From an uncultured Verrucomicrobia subdivision 3 bacterium (lineage in GTDB: Bacteria; Verrucomicrobiota; Verrucomicrobiia; Limisphaerales; UBA11358), in the NCBI GenBank assembly GCA_903917705.1, contig CAIXBQ010000132.1, positions 1 to 32,918 of the forward strand: DNA of 32,918 bases, read 5' to 3'. The position numbers were made by a program, and so were the translations under genes. The notes under the pieces were generated by a model, which saw nothing but the letters and a program-made list of their open reading frames with translations, did no database searches and was not told the DNA's origin. Position 1 is the stretch's first letter; every line of letters starts with the position of its first letter. Of this stretch, positions 26,175-32,918 are shown in pieces.

Positions 26175-26192
26175 TGTCACCAATCGGCGACA
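26175..26192. promoter_or_regulatory. Imperfect 18-bp dyad, candidate operator of the export operon
   Basis: The sequence starts TGTC and ends GACA; compared with its reverse complement, 14 of 18 positions agree, centred on an AT step. It lies 25 bases before the TolC-like start, where a TetR- or MarR-type repressor could block transcription, which is common for efflux operons. No regulator gene is in the window. Confidence 0.35.
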
Positions 26193-26217
26193 GTCTGGTC
26201 TATACCTTGACACGCAA

Positions 26218-27891
26218 ATGAAATGGACTGCGCAATGTTCCGGATCCGGGTTGCTCCTGGCGATGGCGATAGCGATGGTGGGATGCACTTCCGCCCATTA
26301 TCGCAATTCCGCCGATCGGGCAGTCTATGGTGTGATTCAACAAAAAACACCGGCGGTGAAGAACATGGACGCGGCCTTCACCATCGAGCAGACCAACGCC
26401 ATCGAGCTGGAAAGTTTTCCAGTCATCACGAACGTGGTGGATTATCTCGGGCCGGACGGCGAAGCGGAACGCGGGGCGAGGGTGTTGCGGTTGGAAGACG
26501 CGCTGGCCACCGCGGTTCGCCACAGCCGCAGTTATCAGTCGCGCAAGGAGCAACTTTATCTTTCGGCGCTGTCGCTCACGCTGGCCCGGCATCAGTTTAC
26601 ACCGCTCTTTTCGTCGAGCGGTCGGGGGGCTTACAACGCCACCGCCACGGAAACGCCGGCTTTGAGCGACCACTTTATGGAGGATCGCAGTGTCAGCGCC
26701 AATGGTTCGGTCGGCGAAAACTGGCTGATTCGCGACATGGGCCGGATCACGACGGCGTTCACAGCGGATTTTCTGCGCTTCGTCTCGGGCGACCCGCGCC
26801 TGGCCACTTCCTCGCAGTTAAGCGCGGCGTTCGTCCGCCCGCTGTGGCGCGACGCCGGTTTTAAGCAGGACATGGAACATTTGACGCAGGCCGAGCGCAG
26901 TTTGCTCTATGCGCTGCGCGACTTCACGCAGTTCCGCAAGGATTTCAGCGTGGGCATTGCTTCCGCCTACTACAACGTGCTGGGCAACCGCGACGCGGTG
27001 CACAACAGCTTTCTCAATCTACAAAGCTCGCACCGGAACGCCGACCGCACCCGCGCCCTGGCGCAGGAAGGACGCGTGGCGGGCACGGACCTTGGCCGTC
27101 AAGAACAGCAGGAGTTGACCGCTGAAAGTGCCTGGATCAACGCGGTGGTCAATTACAAGCAGTCGCTTGATAATTTCAAAATCCAACTTGGGCTCAAGGT
27201 GGATGCCAGTGTCGTATTGGATGACAAAGAACTGGAGGCGCTGCAAATCCATCATCCCGACCTCAGCGCAAATAATTCCGTCCAACTGGCGCTGGCGTCT
27301 CGGCTGAATTTCATGACTATCAAGGACCAGCTTGAGGATGCCGAGCGCCAGGTGAAGGTGGCGGAAAGTTTTCTCAAGCCGCAGGTGGACCTGGTGGCCA
27401 ACGCGAGTCTGGCCAGCAATCCGGCCAGGAATTTTTCGCTGCCCGAGCCATCGCGCTACGCGTGGGACGCCGGCCTGAATGTTGATCCTGGCCTGGACCG
27501 CACGTCCGAGCGCAATTCCTATCGCGCCGCGATCATCGCCCGCAATCAAGCCGCGCGCACTTTGGAAGAGCAGGAGGACCAGATCCAACTGCAGGTGCGC
27601 GACAGTTGGCGCACGTTGGACCAAGCCAAGCGTAATTACGAGATCAGCGAGATCGGCGTGCGCCTCGCCGAGCGGCGCGTCGAGGAACAGGGACTGCTGG
27701 CTGAATGGGGCCGTTCGAAGGCGCAGGATCAGGTGGACGCGCAGAACGCCCTGATTGATTCGAAAAACCAGCGGACGCAGGCGCTCGTCACCCACACGAT
27801 TGCCCGGCTGCAATTTTGGAACAACATGGGCATCCTTTACATCAAAGACAACGGCCAATGGGAGGAAGTAGCGAATGCAAAAACTAAATAA
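26218..27891 (+). CDS. TolC-family outer-membrane efflux protein
   Basis: A 557-residue outer-membrane factor. The N-terminus MKWTAQCSGSGLLLAMAIAM leads to VGC with Cys23, a slightly unusual lipobox (Met at -3), so it is probably a lipoprotein. The rest is long amphipathic helix with the inner repeat typical of the family: a first half (ARHQFTPLFSSSGRGAY ... YYNVLGNRDAVHNSFLNLQ) and a second (FLKPQVDLVANASL ... YEISEIGVRLAERRVEEQG). TolC-type trimers form the tunnel through the outer membrane for tripartite export pumps. The gene begins the operon, lacks a Shine-Dalgarno site, and its end overlaps the membrane-fusion gene by 17 bases. Confidence 0.93.
   Translation: MKWTAQCSGSGLLLAMAIAMVGCTSAHYRNSADRAVYGVIQQKTPAVKNMDAAFTIEQTNAIELESFPVITNVVDYLGPDGEAERGARVLRLEDALATAVRHSRSYQSRKEQLYLSALSLTLARHQFTPLFSSSGRGAYNATATETPALSDHFMEDRSVSANGSVGENWLIRDMGRITTAFTADFLRFVSGDPRLATSSQLSAAFVRPLWRDAGFKQDMEHLTQAERSLLYALRDFTQFRKDFSVGIASAYYNVLGNRDAVHNSFLNLQSSHRNADRTRALAQEGRVAGTDLGRQEQQELTAESAWINAVVNYKQSLDNFKIQLGLKVDASVVLDDKELEALQIHHPDLSANNSVQLALASRLNFMTIKDQLEDAERQVKVAESFLKPQVDLVANASLASNPARNFSLPEPSRYAWDAGLNVDPGLDRTSERNSYRAAIIARNQAARTLEEQEDQIQLQVRDSWRTLDQAKRNYEISEIGVRLAERRVEEQGLLAEWGRSKAQDQVDAQNALIDSKNQRTQALVTHTIARLQFWNNMGILYIKDNGQWEEVANAKTK
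27861..27868 (+). promoter_or_regulatory. Strong ribosome binding site for the membrane-fusion gene
   Basis: GGAGGAAG lies six bases before the ATG at 27875 and inside the end of the TolC-like gene. It is one of the few strong Shine-Dalgarno sites in the window and fixes the start of the next gene. Confidence 0.75.
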
Positions 27892-29878
27892 TATTCTATT
27901 GTTCATCCGCCGGCAGCCGCGTTGGCGACAGACCGTCGTGGTTGTTTTGATGGTGCTGCTGGCCTGGTGGGGATTACGCCGCGGTACCGGCACCGGACCG
28001 CAGGTGCCGACGTTTGCGGCGCGGCGCGGCCCATTGGAAATCAATGTGCTTGAAGGAGGCAGTCTGTCGGCTCTGGAATCGCAGGAGGTTAAATGCGAAG
28101 TCCGCGTGGGCTATCAAGGCACGAAAATATTGAGGATCGTCGAGGAAGGTTATCTCGTTACGGAAGACGATGTGAAGAACAAGAAGGAGCTGGTGGAACT
28201 GGATTCGTCAGAGTTGCAAAAGCAGATCGCGCAACAGGAACTGCAGTATCAGCAGGCCGTGGCGAGTCTGATTGATGCACAGCAAAATTACGAAATCCAA
28301 TTAAACCAGAACCAGAGCGACATCAAGGCCGCCGAACAAAAAACCCGGTTTGCGCGGATGGATTTGGACAAGTTTTTGGGCGACAGCGTCACCTCGCAAA
28401 TCATCAAAGAGTATGGCCTCGATAAAATTCTGGCGGATGCGAGCACCAACAATGTGACCTCGACCACGCGGGCGCAGGAAGCGGGGGCCACCGCCGAAGT
28501 CGCGCCGCCCTCGGTCATCGAAAATGGCACCACTACCATCGCGACCGTAATAGATACGACGAGCCAGACTGTGCATACGCAAGCCATCACTGGCGTTCTC
28601 AAATTGCCAGCCGCCGCCAACGGCGCAGCGGCAGCGATGGTCGCCGGAAGTCATCCCGGAGCAACGAATGTCTCCTCGGATCTGGAACTGGACGCCGGTG
28701 ATTCCGAGGCCGGCTCTTTTGCCACGCCGATCATTGATTTTTCCAAATACGCCAACATCGAAGTTCTGGGCGACGGTGAAGCCAAACAAAAATTGCGCAG
28801 TTTTCAGGACGATTTACAGGCGGCCCAGAAGGAACTCGGTCAGGCCAAAGCCACGTTCGAGGGCACGCAGCGGCTGTTCGCCAAACAGTTTGTCGCGCGC
28901 ACCGAACTGGTGCGCGATCAATTAACCCAGGACAGCGCCGAGTTGAAAGTGAAAACGGCTGAGACCGCTGGCGCGCTGTATCTGAAATACGATTTCCCCA
29001 AAACCGCCGAACAATCGCTCACCGCCTACACCGATACTATTCGCGAACTAGACAAGTCACGTCGCATGGCCATCTCCAAACTCGCGCAGGCCCGCGCCCG
29101 GCTGCGCTCCGCCCAGGGCCAGTATGCAGTGCAGAACCGTCAACTCAACGACCTCAACGAGCAACTCGACAAATGCACCATCATCGCCCAGAAAACCGGA
29201 CTCGTGGTGTATGGCGGCGGGCGCGACGATGATTATGGCAATGGCGAGCCCATTCGTGAAGGCGCCTCCGTCCGCGAACGCCAGACCATCATCACCATCC
29301 CGGACATGACCCACATGGCGGTGAAGGTTAAAATCCACGAGAGCTACATCAAGAAGATTCAGAAAGGTATCAAGGCGCGCATCACCGTGGATGCCTTCCC
29401 CGAAACCGTTCTCGATGGGGAGATCAGCAAGGTGGGCGTGCTGCCGGATTCACAGAATCGCTGGATGAATCCTGACATGAAAGTCTATGTCACGACGATC
29501 ACCATCAACGGCACCTACGACTGGGTGAAACCCGGCATGAGTGCCAAGGTGGAAATTCTCGTGAACAAATTGGACGACGTGGTTTACATCCCAGTGCAGG
29601 CGGTGACGCCGGACGATGGCAAACAGATTTGCTATGTGGCCGGCGCCTTCAAACCCGAGCGGCGCGAGATTGAGGTCGGCGAGTTCAACGACGATTTCAT
29701 CCAGATCAAAAGCGGTTTGAACGAGGGCGAACGCGTTTTATTGCGGCTGCCGGAAGCCCTGGAAGCGGACGGCGCAGACAACGGCAATTCGCCGGCTGAT
29801 CAAAAACCAGGTACGCCGGCCAAGCTGAGCTCTCCTGCGATGCCGGCGAAAGTGGCTTCAACGACGGGCAAGGCTTAA
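27875..29878 (+). CDS. Membrane-fusion (adaptor) protein, MacA/HlyD-like, extended
   Basis: A 667-residue periplasmic adaptor with one N-terminal membrane helix (about 18-34, RQTVVVVLMVLLAWWGL). A lipoyl-type half follows (PLEINVLEGGSLSALESQEVK), then a coiled-coil hairpin whose arms are at about 110-170 and 300-440 (LQAAQKELGQAKATFEG, KLAQARARLRSAQGQYAV). The second lipoyl half and beta-barrel are at about 445-560, and the membrane-proximal domain ends near 640. Usual MacA proteins are about 370-400 residues. Here a Thr/Ala/Ser-rich segment of about 130 residues (171-300) sits in the hairpin loop, plus a long Ala/Pro/Lys tail. It joins the ABC pump to the TolC-like tunnel. Confidence 0.9.
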   Translation: MQKLNNILLFIRRQPRWRQTVVVVLMVLLAWWGLRRGTGTGPQVPTFAARRGPLEINVLEGGSLSALESQEVKCEVRVGYQGTKILRIVEEGYLVTEDDVKNKKELVELDSSELQKQIAQQELQYQQAVASLIDAQQNYEIQLNQNQSDIKAAEQKTRFARMDLDKFLGDSVTSQIIKEYGLDKILADASTNNVTSTTRAQEAGATAEVAPPSVIENGTTTIATVIDTTSQTVHTQAITGVLKLPAAANGAAAAMVAGSHPGATNVSSDLELDAGDSEAGSFATPIIDFSKYANIEVLGDGEAKQKLRSFQDDLQAAQKELGQAKATFEGTQRLFAKQFVARTELVRDQLTQDSAELKVKTAETAGALYLKYDFPKTAEQSLTAYTDTIRELDKSRRMAISKLAQARARLRSAQGQYAVQNRQLNDLNEQLDKCTIIAQKTGLVVYGGGRDDDYGNGEPIREGASVRERQTIITIPDMTHMAVKVKIHESYIKKIQKGIKARITVDAFPETVLDGEISKVGVLPDSQNRWMNPDMKVYVTTITINGTYDWVKPGMSAKVEILVNKLDDVVYIPVQAVTPDDGKQICYVAGAFKPERREIEVGEFNDDFIQIKSGLNEGERVLLRLPEALEADGADNGNSPADQKPGTPAKLSSPAMPAKVASTTGKA

Positions 29879-29891
29879 ATCGCATCCGGCC

Positions 29892-30578
29892 ATGCCCAAG
29901 TCAATCGTCCAGTTCAACAACGTCCACAAGTCCTACCAGATGGGCACGTTCCTGGTGGAAGCTTTGCGTGGCGTCACCTTCGACATCGCCGAAGGCGATT
30001 ACATCAGCATCATGGGATCATCCGGCTGTGGCAAATCCACGCTCCTTAATCTGCTCGGCTGCCTGGATCGGCCCACGACCGGCCACTATCTCCTCGGCGG
30101 CGAGGACGTGTCGGCAATGGATGACGACTCGCTGTCAGCGGTGCGCGGCGCGCGGCTGGGTTTTATTTTTCAATCCTACAATCTCATCCAGCAGCTTTCG
30201 GTGGTAGAGAATATTGAAATCCCGCTTTACTACCAGGACCGGCCGGAAGCCGAGTCGCGTGAGCGGGCCACCATATTGGCCAAGCGCGTCGGTCTGGAGC
30301 ACCGGCTCGATCACAAACCCTTTGAACTGTCCGGCGGCCAGCAGCAACGCGTCGCCATCGCCCGCGCGTTGGTCAACGATCCGCTCGTCATCCTCGCCGA
30401 CGAACCCACCGGCAATCTCGACTCCACTTCCGGCGTGGAAATTTTGAAAGTGTTCGACGAGCTGCACGCCCAGGGCAAAACGCTGATTATCGTCACGCAC
30501 GATCCTACGGTGGGCCGCCGCGCCCGCCGCACCATCCGTTTGCGCGACGGCCACATTGAAAGCGATGTCCGTCATTAA
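29892..30578 (+). CDS. ABC transporter ATP-binding protein, MacB/LolD type
   Basis: A 228-residue nucleotide-binding subunit with all motifs: Walker [10 protein letters not shown] at 42-50, Q-loop FQSYN at 93-97, signature LSGGQ at 146-150, Walker B VILADE at 166-171 and the switch histidine H203. The start [20 protein letters not shown] and PTGNLDS are characteristic of the MacB/LolD/FtsE branch, whose transporters drive periplasmic mechanical work instead of moving substrate through the inner membrane. It lies 13 bases after the adaptor gene and overlaps the permease by 14 bases. Confidence 0.97.
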   Translation: MPKSIVQFNNVHKSYQMGTFLVEALRGVTFDIAEGDYISIMGSSGCGKSTLLNLLGCLDRPTTGHYLLGGEDVSAMDDDSLSAVRGARLGFIFQSYNLIQQLSVVENIEIPLYYQDRPEAESRERATILAKRVGLEHRLDHKPFELSGGQQQRVAIARALVNDPLVILADEPTGNLDSTSGVEILKVFDELHAQGKTLIIVTHDPTVGRRARRTIRLRDGHIESDVRH

Positions 30579-31902
30579 AGCCCAACTCAAAACCAACAGC
30601 GTCTGGCGCGGCCTCTCGGTCGCGCGCCTGCAACGCGCGGTGCGTCTGGGCATTCGCAGCCTGTGGCTGCATCGCCTGCGCTCGCTGCTCACGGTACTGG
30701 GCATTGTGTTTGGCGTGTGCTCGGTCATCGCCATGCTCGCGATCGGCGAAGGGGCGAGCTATGAAGCGCAGGAACAGATCAAAAGTCTCGGCAGTCAGAA
30801 CATCATTCTGCACAGCGTCAAACCGCCCGACGAACAAAAAGTTTCCGATCAAGGCAGTCAGAGCCGCGTGTTGCAATACGGCGTTACCTATGCCGACGTT
30901 CGCCGCATCACCGCCACCATTCCCGGCGTCACGGTCATTTTGCCCGCACGAATTATCCGGGATTATGTTTGGAACATCAGCCATCGAGTGGATTGTGAGA
31001 TTGCTGGCACCGTGCCGTGGTATCCCACCATGCGCAATCATCGTGTTGCCATCGGGCGCTTTTTTACGGATCAAGACATGGCCAACCAGAAGAGCGTCTG
31101 CGTATTGGGCGCCGAGATGGTGCCGATGTTGTTTCCCATGCAATCGCCGCTGGGCAAAGACGTCCGCATCGGCGGGGACTACTATCAAGTTATCGGCGTC
31201 ATGGAAGCGCGCGGGCACGAGGCCAAAGCGGATGACCCGACCGAATCCAAGGATAAGTCCGCCGCGTATCGCATGTTTATTCCGTTGGAAACTGCCAAGC
31301 TGCGTTACGGCGAAGTTCTGATGCGCCGCCGCGCGGGCAGCTTCGAAGCTGAGCGTGTGGAACTCCACGAACTCACGGTGAAGGTGGTGTCGCTGAATCA
31401 GGTGACCACGGTTGCCGGGGCGATCAAAGCGGTCATGGAGCGCAACCACAAGAAGAAGGATTATCAGATTGATGTACCGCTGGAGATGCTCCGGCGCGCG
31501 GAGCGCACTAAACAGATTTTTAACATCGTGCTGGGTTCCATCGCGGCCATTTCCCTGCTGGTCGGTGGCATCGGGATCATGAACATCATGCTTGCCAGCG
31601 TCACCGAACGAACTCGCGAGATCGGCATTCGTCGCGCCCTCGGCGCGCGGCGACGCGACATCGTCATTCAATTCCTGGTCGAGACCGTGATGCTCTCGGG
31701 CATTGGCGGCATCTTGGGCGTTATGCTCGGTGTCACGATTCCGCTCATTGTCTCGCACACGGCCGGCATGAAGACCATCATTACCATCTGGTCGCCGCTG
31801 CTGGCGTTCGGTATCTCTGCTTTGGTTGGAGTCATCTTCGGCATCTACCCCGCTGTTCGCGCCGCCAAAATGGATCCCGTCGAAGCATTGCGGCACGAAT
31901 AA
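30565..31902 (+). CDS. MacB-like FtsX-family permease
   Basis: A 445-residue permease counted from ATG 30565; a TTG at 30556 would add three residues. It has the type VII ABC layout: one helix near residues 35-60 ([25 protein letters not shown] region), a large periplasmic domain (about 70-310, with [12 protein letters not shown] and [19 protein letters not shown]), then three C-terminal helices ([56 protein letters not shown]). [16 protein letters not shown] and [11 protein letters not shown] are family signatures. In MacAB-TolC systems it pumps periplasmic peptides, lipids or antibiotics out; the substrate here is unknown. No terminator directly follows; the nearest candidate is about 280 bases on. 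Confidence 0.95.
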   Translation: MSVIKAQLKTNSVWRGLSVARLQRAVRLGIRSLWLHRLRSLLTVLGIVFGVCSVIAMLAIGEGASYEAQEQIKSLGSQNIILHSVKPPDEQKVSDQGSQSRVLQYGVTYADVRRITATIPGVTVILPARIIRDYVWNISHRVDCEIAGTVPWYPTMRNHRVAIGRFFTDQDMANQKSVCVLGAEMVPMLFPMQSPLGKDVRIGGDYYQVIGVMEARGHEAKADDPTESKDKSAAYRMFIPLETAKLRYGEVLMRRRAGSFEAERVELHELTVKVVSLNQVTTVAGAIKAVMERNHKKKDYQIDVPLEMLRRAERTKQIFNIVLGSIAAISLLVGGIGIMNIMLASVTERTREIGIRRALGARRRDIVIQFLVETVMLSGIGGILGVMLGVTIPLIVSHTAGMKTIITIWSPLLAFGISALVGVIFGIYPAVRAAKMDPVEALRHE

Positions 31903-32107
31903 CCGAAGCGTCGCCGCCGGCTTACAACCACTTTTCTACCAACGCCTCCAATGACCGCCCGGCGCGGCACTTGCCATGGCGGCGCCAGCGCCGCACAAAT
32001 CTGGTTTTGAACTAGGTGCTGGCAAAGCCAATGACCTGTGTTCGACCAAGGTGGCGGAGGATCTGGCGGTGATGCGAAAGCCGCGCGGTGCTATTGCTTT
32101 TGTCTTC

Positions 32108-32130
32108 GGCGATAGGCAACGCCTCGCGCC
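32108..32130 (+). repeat. Hairpin family copy 1
   Basis: Outer stem GGCG/CGCC and inner stem GGC/GCC with an AAC loop. It is preceded by TATTGCTTTTGTCTT, the same lead word as at copies 2 and 4, and shares GCCTCGCG with copy 4. Confidence 0.5.
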
Positions 32131-32145
32131 GTATTGCTGTGTCTT

Positions 32146-32167
32146 GCCCGTGCGAAGCATCGCGGGC
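32146..32167 (+). repeat. Hairpin family copy 2
   Basis: Outer stem GCCC (32146-32149) with GGGC (32164-32167); inner stem GCGA (32152-32155) with TCGC (32160-32163) around AGCA. Preceded by TATTGCTGTGTCTT at 32132. Compared with copy 4 the second outer base and its partner both change, keeping the pair. Confidence 0.6.
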
Positions 32168-32179
32168 TAATAATTTTTT

Positions 32180-32212
32180 GGCCGGACGAAGTCGCGCGGC
32201 CATTTTGTTTTT
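32180..32212 (+). terminator. Hairpin family copy 3, likely terminator of the export operon
   Basis: GGCCG (32180-32184) pairs with CGGCC (32197-32201), and inside it GAC/GTC closes a GAA loop. TTTTGTTTTT follows from 32203. It is the first terminator-like structure after the export operon, about 280 bases past its last stop. In sequence it resembles copies 2 and 4 (CGAAG centre, GCGCGG right side). Confidence 0.6.
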
Positions 32213-32246
32213 GTCGCCACGCCCGAGCGCGATCAGCGAGAACCGG

Positions 32247-32290
32247 AACGCAGTGAAGGTTCGAGCCGCGCGAGGAGCGCCAGCGACGAG
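32247..32290 (+). repeat. Two-copy box, copy A
   Basis: Starts AACGCAGTG and ends AGCGACGAG, with GTTCG and GCGAGGAGCG between. About four-fifths of its 44 positions match copy B at 32626-32668. It follows hairpins 2 and 3. Confidence 0.7.
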
Positions 32291-32459
32291 GTCTTTGCCT
32301 TTTACAATTTGGGCGCGCCCGGTGTCTGCCTTGACGGTCTCGTCAGATTTGCTGACTTCGGAATGAGCGGGAGCGATCTGCGGAATCTGTGGAGCAGATG
32401 CGTTAGCGAATGCAGAGGCGGCAAACTGATGAGTCCGTCACGGGCGCGGGCCGAACAGT

Positions 32460-32497
32460 GCGGATACTTGGCGCGAGGCACGAGCGCAAGTGTCCGC
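32460..32497 (+). repeat. Stable hairpin of about 14 bp
   Basis: GCGGATACTTG at 32460-32470 pairs with CAAGTGTCCGC at 32487-32497 with a single T-G wobble, and CGC/GCG extends it inward across a one-base bulge. It is not followed by a T-run, so it is unlikely to be a terminator. Confidence 0.65.
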
Positions 32498-32540
32498 TCT
32501 GTGAGAGCCTGGTTTCTTCCACACTGGCAATCTTTCCCGG

Positions 32541-32567
32541 CACGCCCAAGCCGCCGGCCTGGGCGTG
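32541..32567 (+). repeat. Perfect 8-bp hairpin upstream of family copy 4
   Basis: CACGCCCA at 32541-32548 pairs with TGGGCGTG at 32560-32567 around an 11-base loop. It ends two bases before the TATTGC lead word of hairpin copy 4. Confidence 0.65.
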
Positions 32568-32582
32568 ATATTGCTGTGCCTT

Positions 32583-32605
32583 GGCCGTGGCGAAGCCTCG
32601 CGGCC
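32583..32605 (+). repeat. Hairpin family copy 4
   Basis: Outer stem GGCC/GGCC and inner stem GCGA/TCGC around AGCC. Preceded by TATTGCTGTGCCTT at 32569. It is the closest relative of copy 2. Confidence 0.6.
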
Positions 32606-32625
32606 TCTGAAAAAAGGCGATCGCA

Positions 32626-32668
32626 AACGCAGTGCGCGTTCGCCACCGCGAGGAGCGACAGCGACGAG
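32626..32668 (+). repeat. Two-copy box, copy B
   Basis: Second copy of the box at 32247-32290, sharing AACGCAGTG, GTTCG, GCGAGGAGCG and CAGCGACGAG in the same order. It follows hairpin copy 4 by 20 bases, so hairpin plus box appears to be the repeating unit. Confidence 0.7.
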
Positions 32669-32718
32669 TCAGCGACCCACTAACTTTTCCCCGCCTGGCC
32701 GCGCGCTTAAATCATTCG

Positions 32719-32735
32719 CCAACCTAAATGGTTGG
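32719..32735. repeat. Short perfect hairpin
   Basis: CCAACC (32719-32724) and GGTTGG (32730-32735) pair around TAAAT, within wider GCGCG/CGCGC flanks. Confidence 0.5.
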
Positions 32736-32793
32736 ATCGCGCGGAAACCGTTCGAGCACCTGCGACGTTCGACGCGTGCGCGCGGCAGTGAAA

Positions 32794-32835
32794 GGCACGC
32801 CGAGTGGGACGTTCGTAAACCGGTGAAGGCGTGCC
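32794..32835. repeat. Perfect 8-bp inverted repeat, 26-base loop
   Basis: GGCACGCC at 32794-32801 and GGCGTGCC at 32828-32835. It is the first of three inverted repeats in the last 125 bases. Confidence 0.55.
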
Positions 32836-32837
32836 GG

Positions 32838-32875
32838 TGCTGGCGTAGCGGTGGCGTCAGCCACCGCCGCCAGCA
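32838..32875. repeat. Long REP-like palindrome
   Basis: TGCTGGCG pairs with CGCCAGCA and, after a TA bulge on the left arm, GCGGTGGC pairs with GCCACCGC around a GTCA loop: 16 bp in all. It recalls the repeated palindromes with a GGTGGC-GTCA-GCCACC core that I remember from planctomycete and verrucomicrobial intergenic DNA, which I could not check. Confidence 0.75.
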
Positions 32876-32879
32876 TGAA

Positions 32880-32907
32880 CGTCAGGCGTCCGCGCACGCG
32901 CCTGATG
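32880..32907. repeat. Second REP-like palindrome
   Basis: CGTCAGGCG at 32880-32888 pairs with CGCCTGATG at 32899-32907 (one G-T pair) around a GC-rich loop, four bases after the previous palindrome. Two adjacent palindromes are the usual layout of mosaic REP elements. Confidence 0.65.
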
Positions 32908-32918
32908 TGCGGCCTGAG

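Larger units (their letters stand above)
31903..32918. other. Structured non-coding region, about 1 kb, dense in hairpins
   Basis: No open frame on either strand reads like a protein. Instead there are at least ten inverted repeats, several of which form families listed below: four related hairpins at 32108-32605, a two-copy 44-base box, three more isolated hairpins, and three long palindromes at the window end. A perfect 10-bp palindrome GGGCGCGCCC is at 32311-32320 and an ATCTGC/GCAGAT hairpin at 32376-32399. It could be a cluster of repeated extragenic palindromes or a structured RNA. Confidence 0.6.

Noticed and set aside
30505..31896. Long leftward open frame of about 463 codons opposite the permease
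   Set aside because: Composition is His/Asp/Arg-rich with no domain, while the plus strand encodes a clear MacB-like permease.
32426..32457. Hammerhead ribozyme-like CTGATGAG followed by a stem and CGAAC
   Set aside because: The core needs GAAA after stem II and a cleavage triplet beside stem I; here it reads CGAACA and no matching stem I/III or GUH site was found.
32092..32668. CRISPR array
   Set aside because: Repeats are few, unequal in spacing and diverged, and no cas gene is present.
32309..32683. Rightward open frame of 124 codons in the structured tail
   Set aside because: It runs through several hairpins and both repeat units, is Arg/Ser/Ala-rich and has no protein-like periodicity.
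32794..32907. Integron attC sites
   Set aside because: The palindromes lack the conserved R and L box sequences and no gene cassettes or integrase are seen.

Overview
The window looks like chromosome from a Verrucomicrobiota bacterium, perhaps of the Pedosphaera/Limisphaera group. This is inferred from GC-rich coding DNA, several secreted sulfatases, a long MoxR/DUF58/BatA/DUF4175 operon, few Shine-Dalgarno sites and repeat-rich intergenic DNA. No rRNA or marker gene is present to confirm it.

Layout. (1) 1-928: the first 30 codons of a leftward transposase run off the left edge, followed by about 800 bases without a convincing gene but full of pyrimidine-rich repeated words and short palindromes. 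(2) 929-3361: two sugar or glycoconjugate genes, a nucleotidyltransferase fused to a GHMP kinase and a family 4 glycosyltransferase, closed by a strong UUCG terminator at 3382-3417. (3) 3768-20396: a nearly continuous rightward gene train. It holds a secreted PA14/PKD/TPR protein, a double DUF4159 protein, an FHA-MoxR ATPase, a DUF58 protein, two membrane von Willebrand A proteins of BatA type, a secreted unknown, a very large DUF4175 protein, a secreted jelly-roll-like protein and a type I sulfatase. Most neighbours after 8900 overlap by a few bases, so translation is probably coupled. (4) 20601-22022: a second type I sulfatase, convergent with a leftward GH101 endo-alpha-N-acetylgalactosaminidase (22056-25433) that carries sugar-binding modules. 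Together these suggest use of sulfated, O-glycosylated (mucin-like) protein. (5) 26218-31902: a four-gene MacAB-TolC-like export operon with an unusually long membrane-fusion protein. (6) 31903-32918: about 1 kb with no credible gene but at least ten hairpins, including a small family whose paired stem bases change together, and REP-like long palindromes at the very end.

How the parts may work together (inference). The MoxR ATPase and its vWA/DUF58/DUF4175 partners probably form an envelope-linked chaperone system, with an FHA domain offering a phospho-threonine input. The sulfatase at the end of that train, the second sulfatase and GH101 make a glycan-degrading end of the locus. The MacAB-like operon is a separate unit with its own hairpin and dyad upstream.

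Most likely places for something undescribed are the structured 1 kb tail, the repeat words that recur in the 5' region and in two intra-operon gaps, and the nucleotidyltransferase-GHMP fusion. All calls are from reading the sequence; no database search was run.
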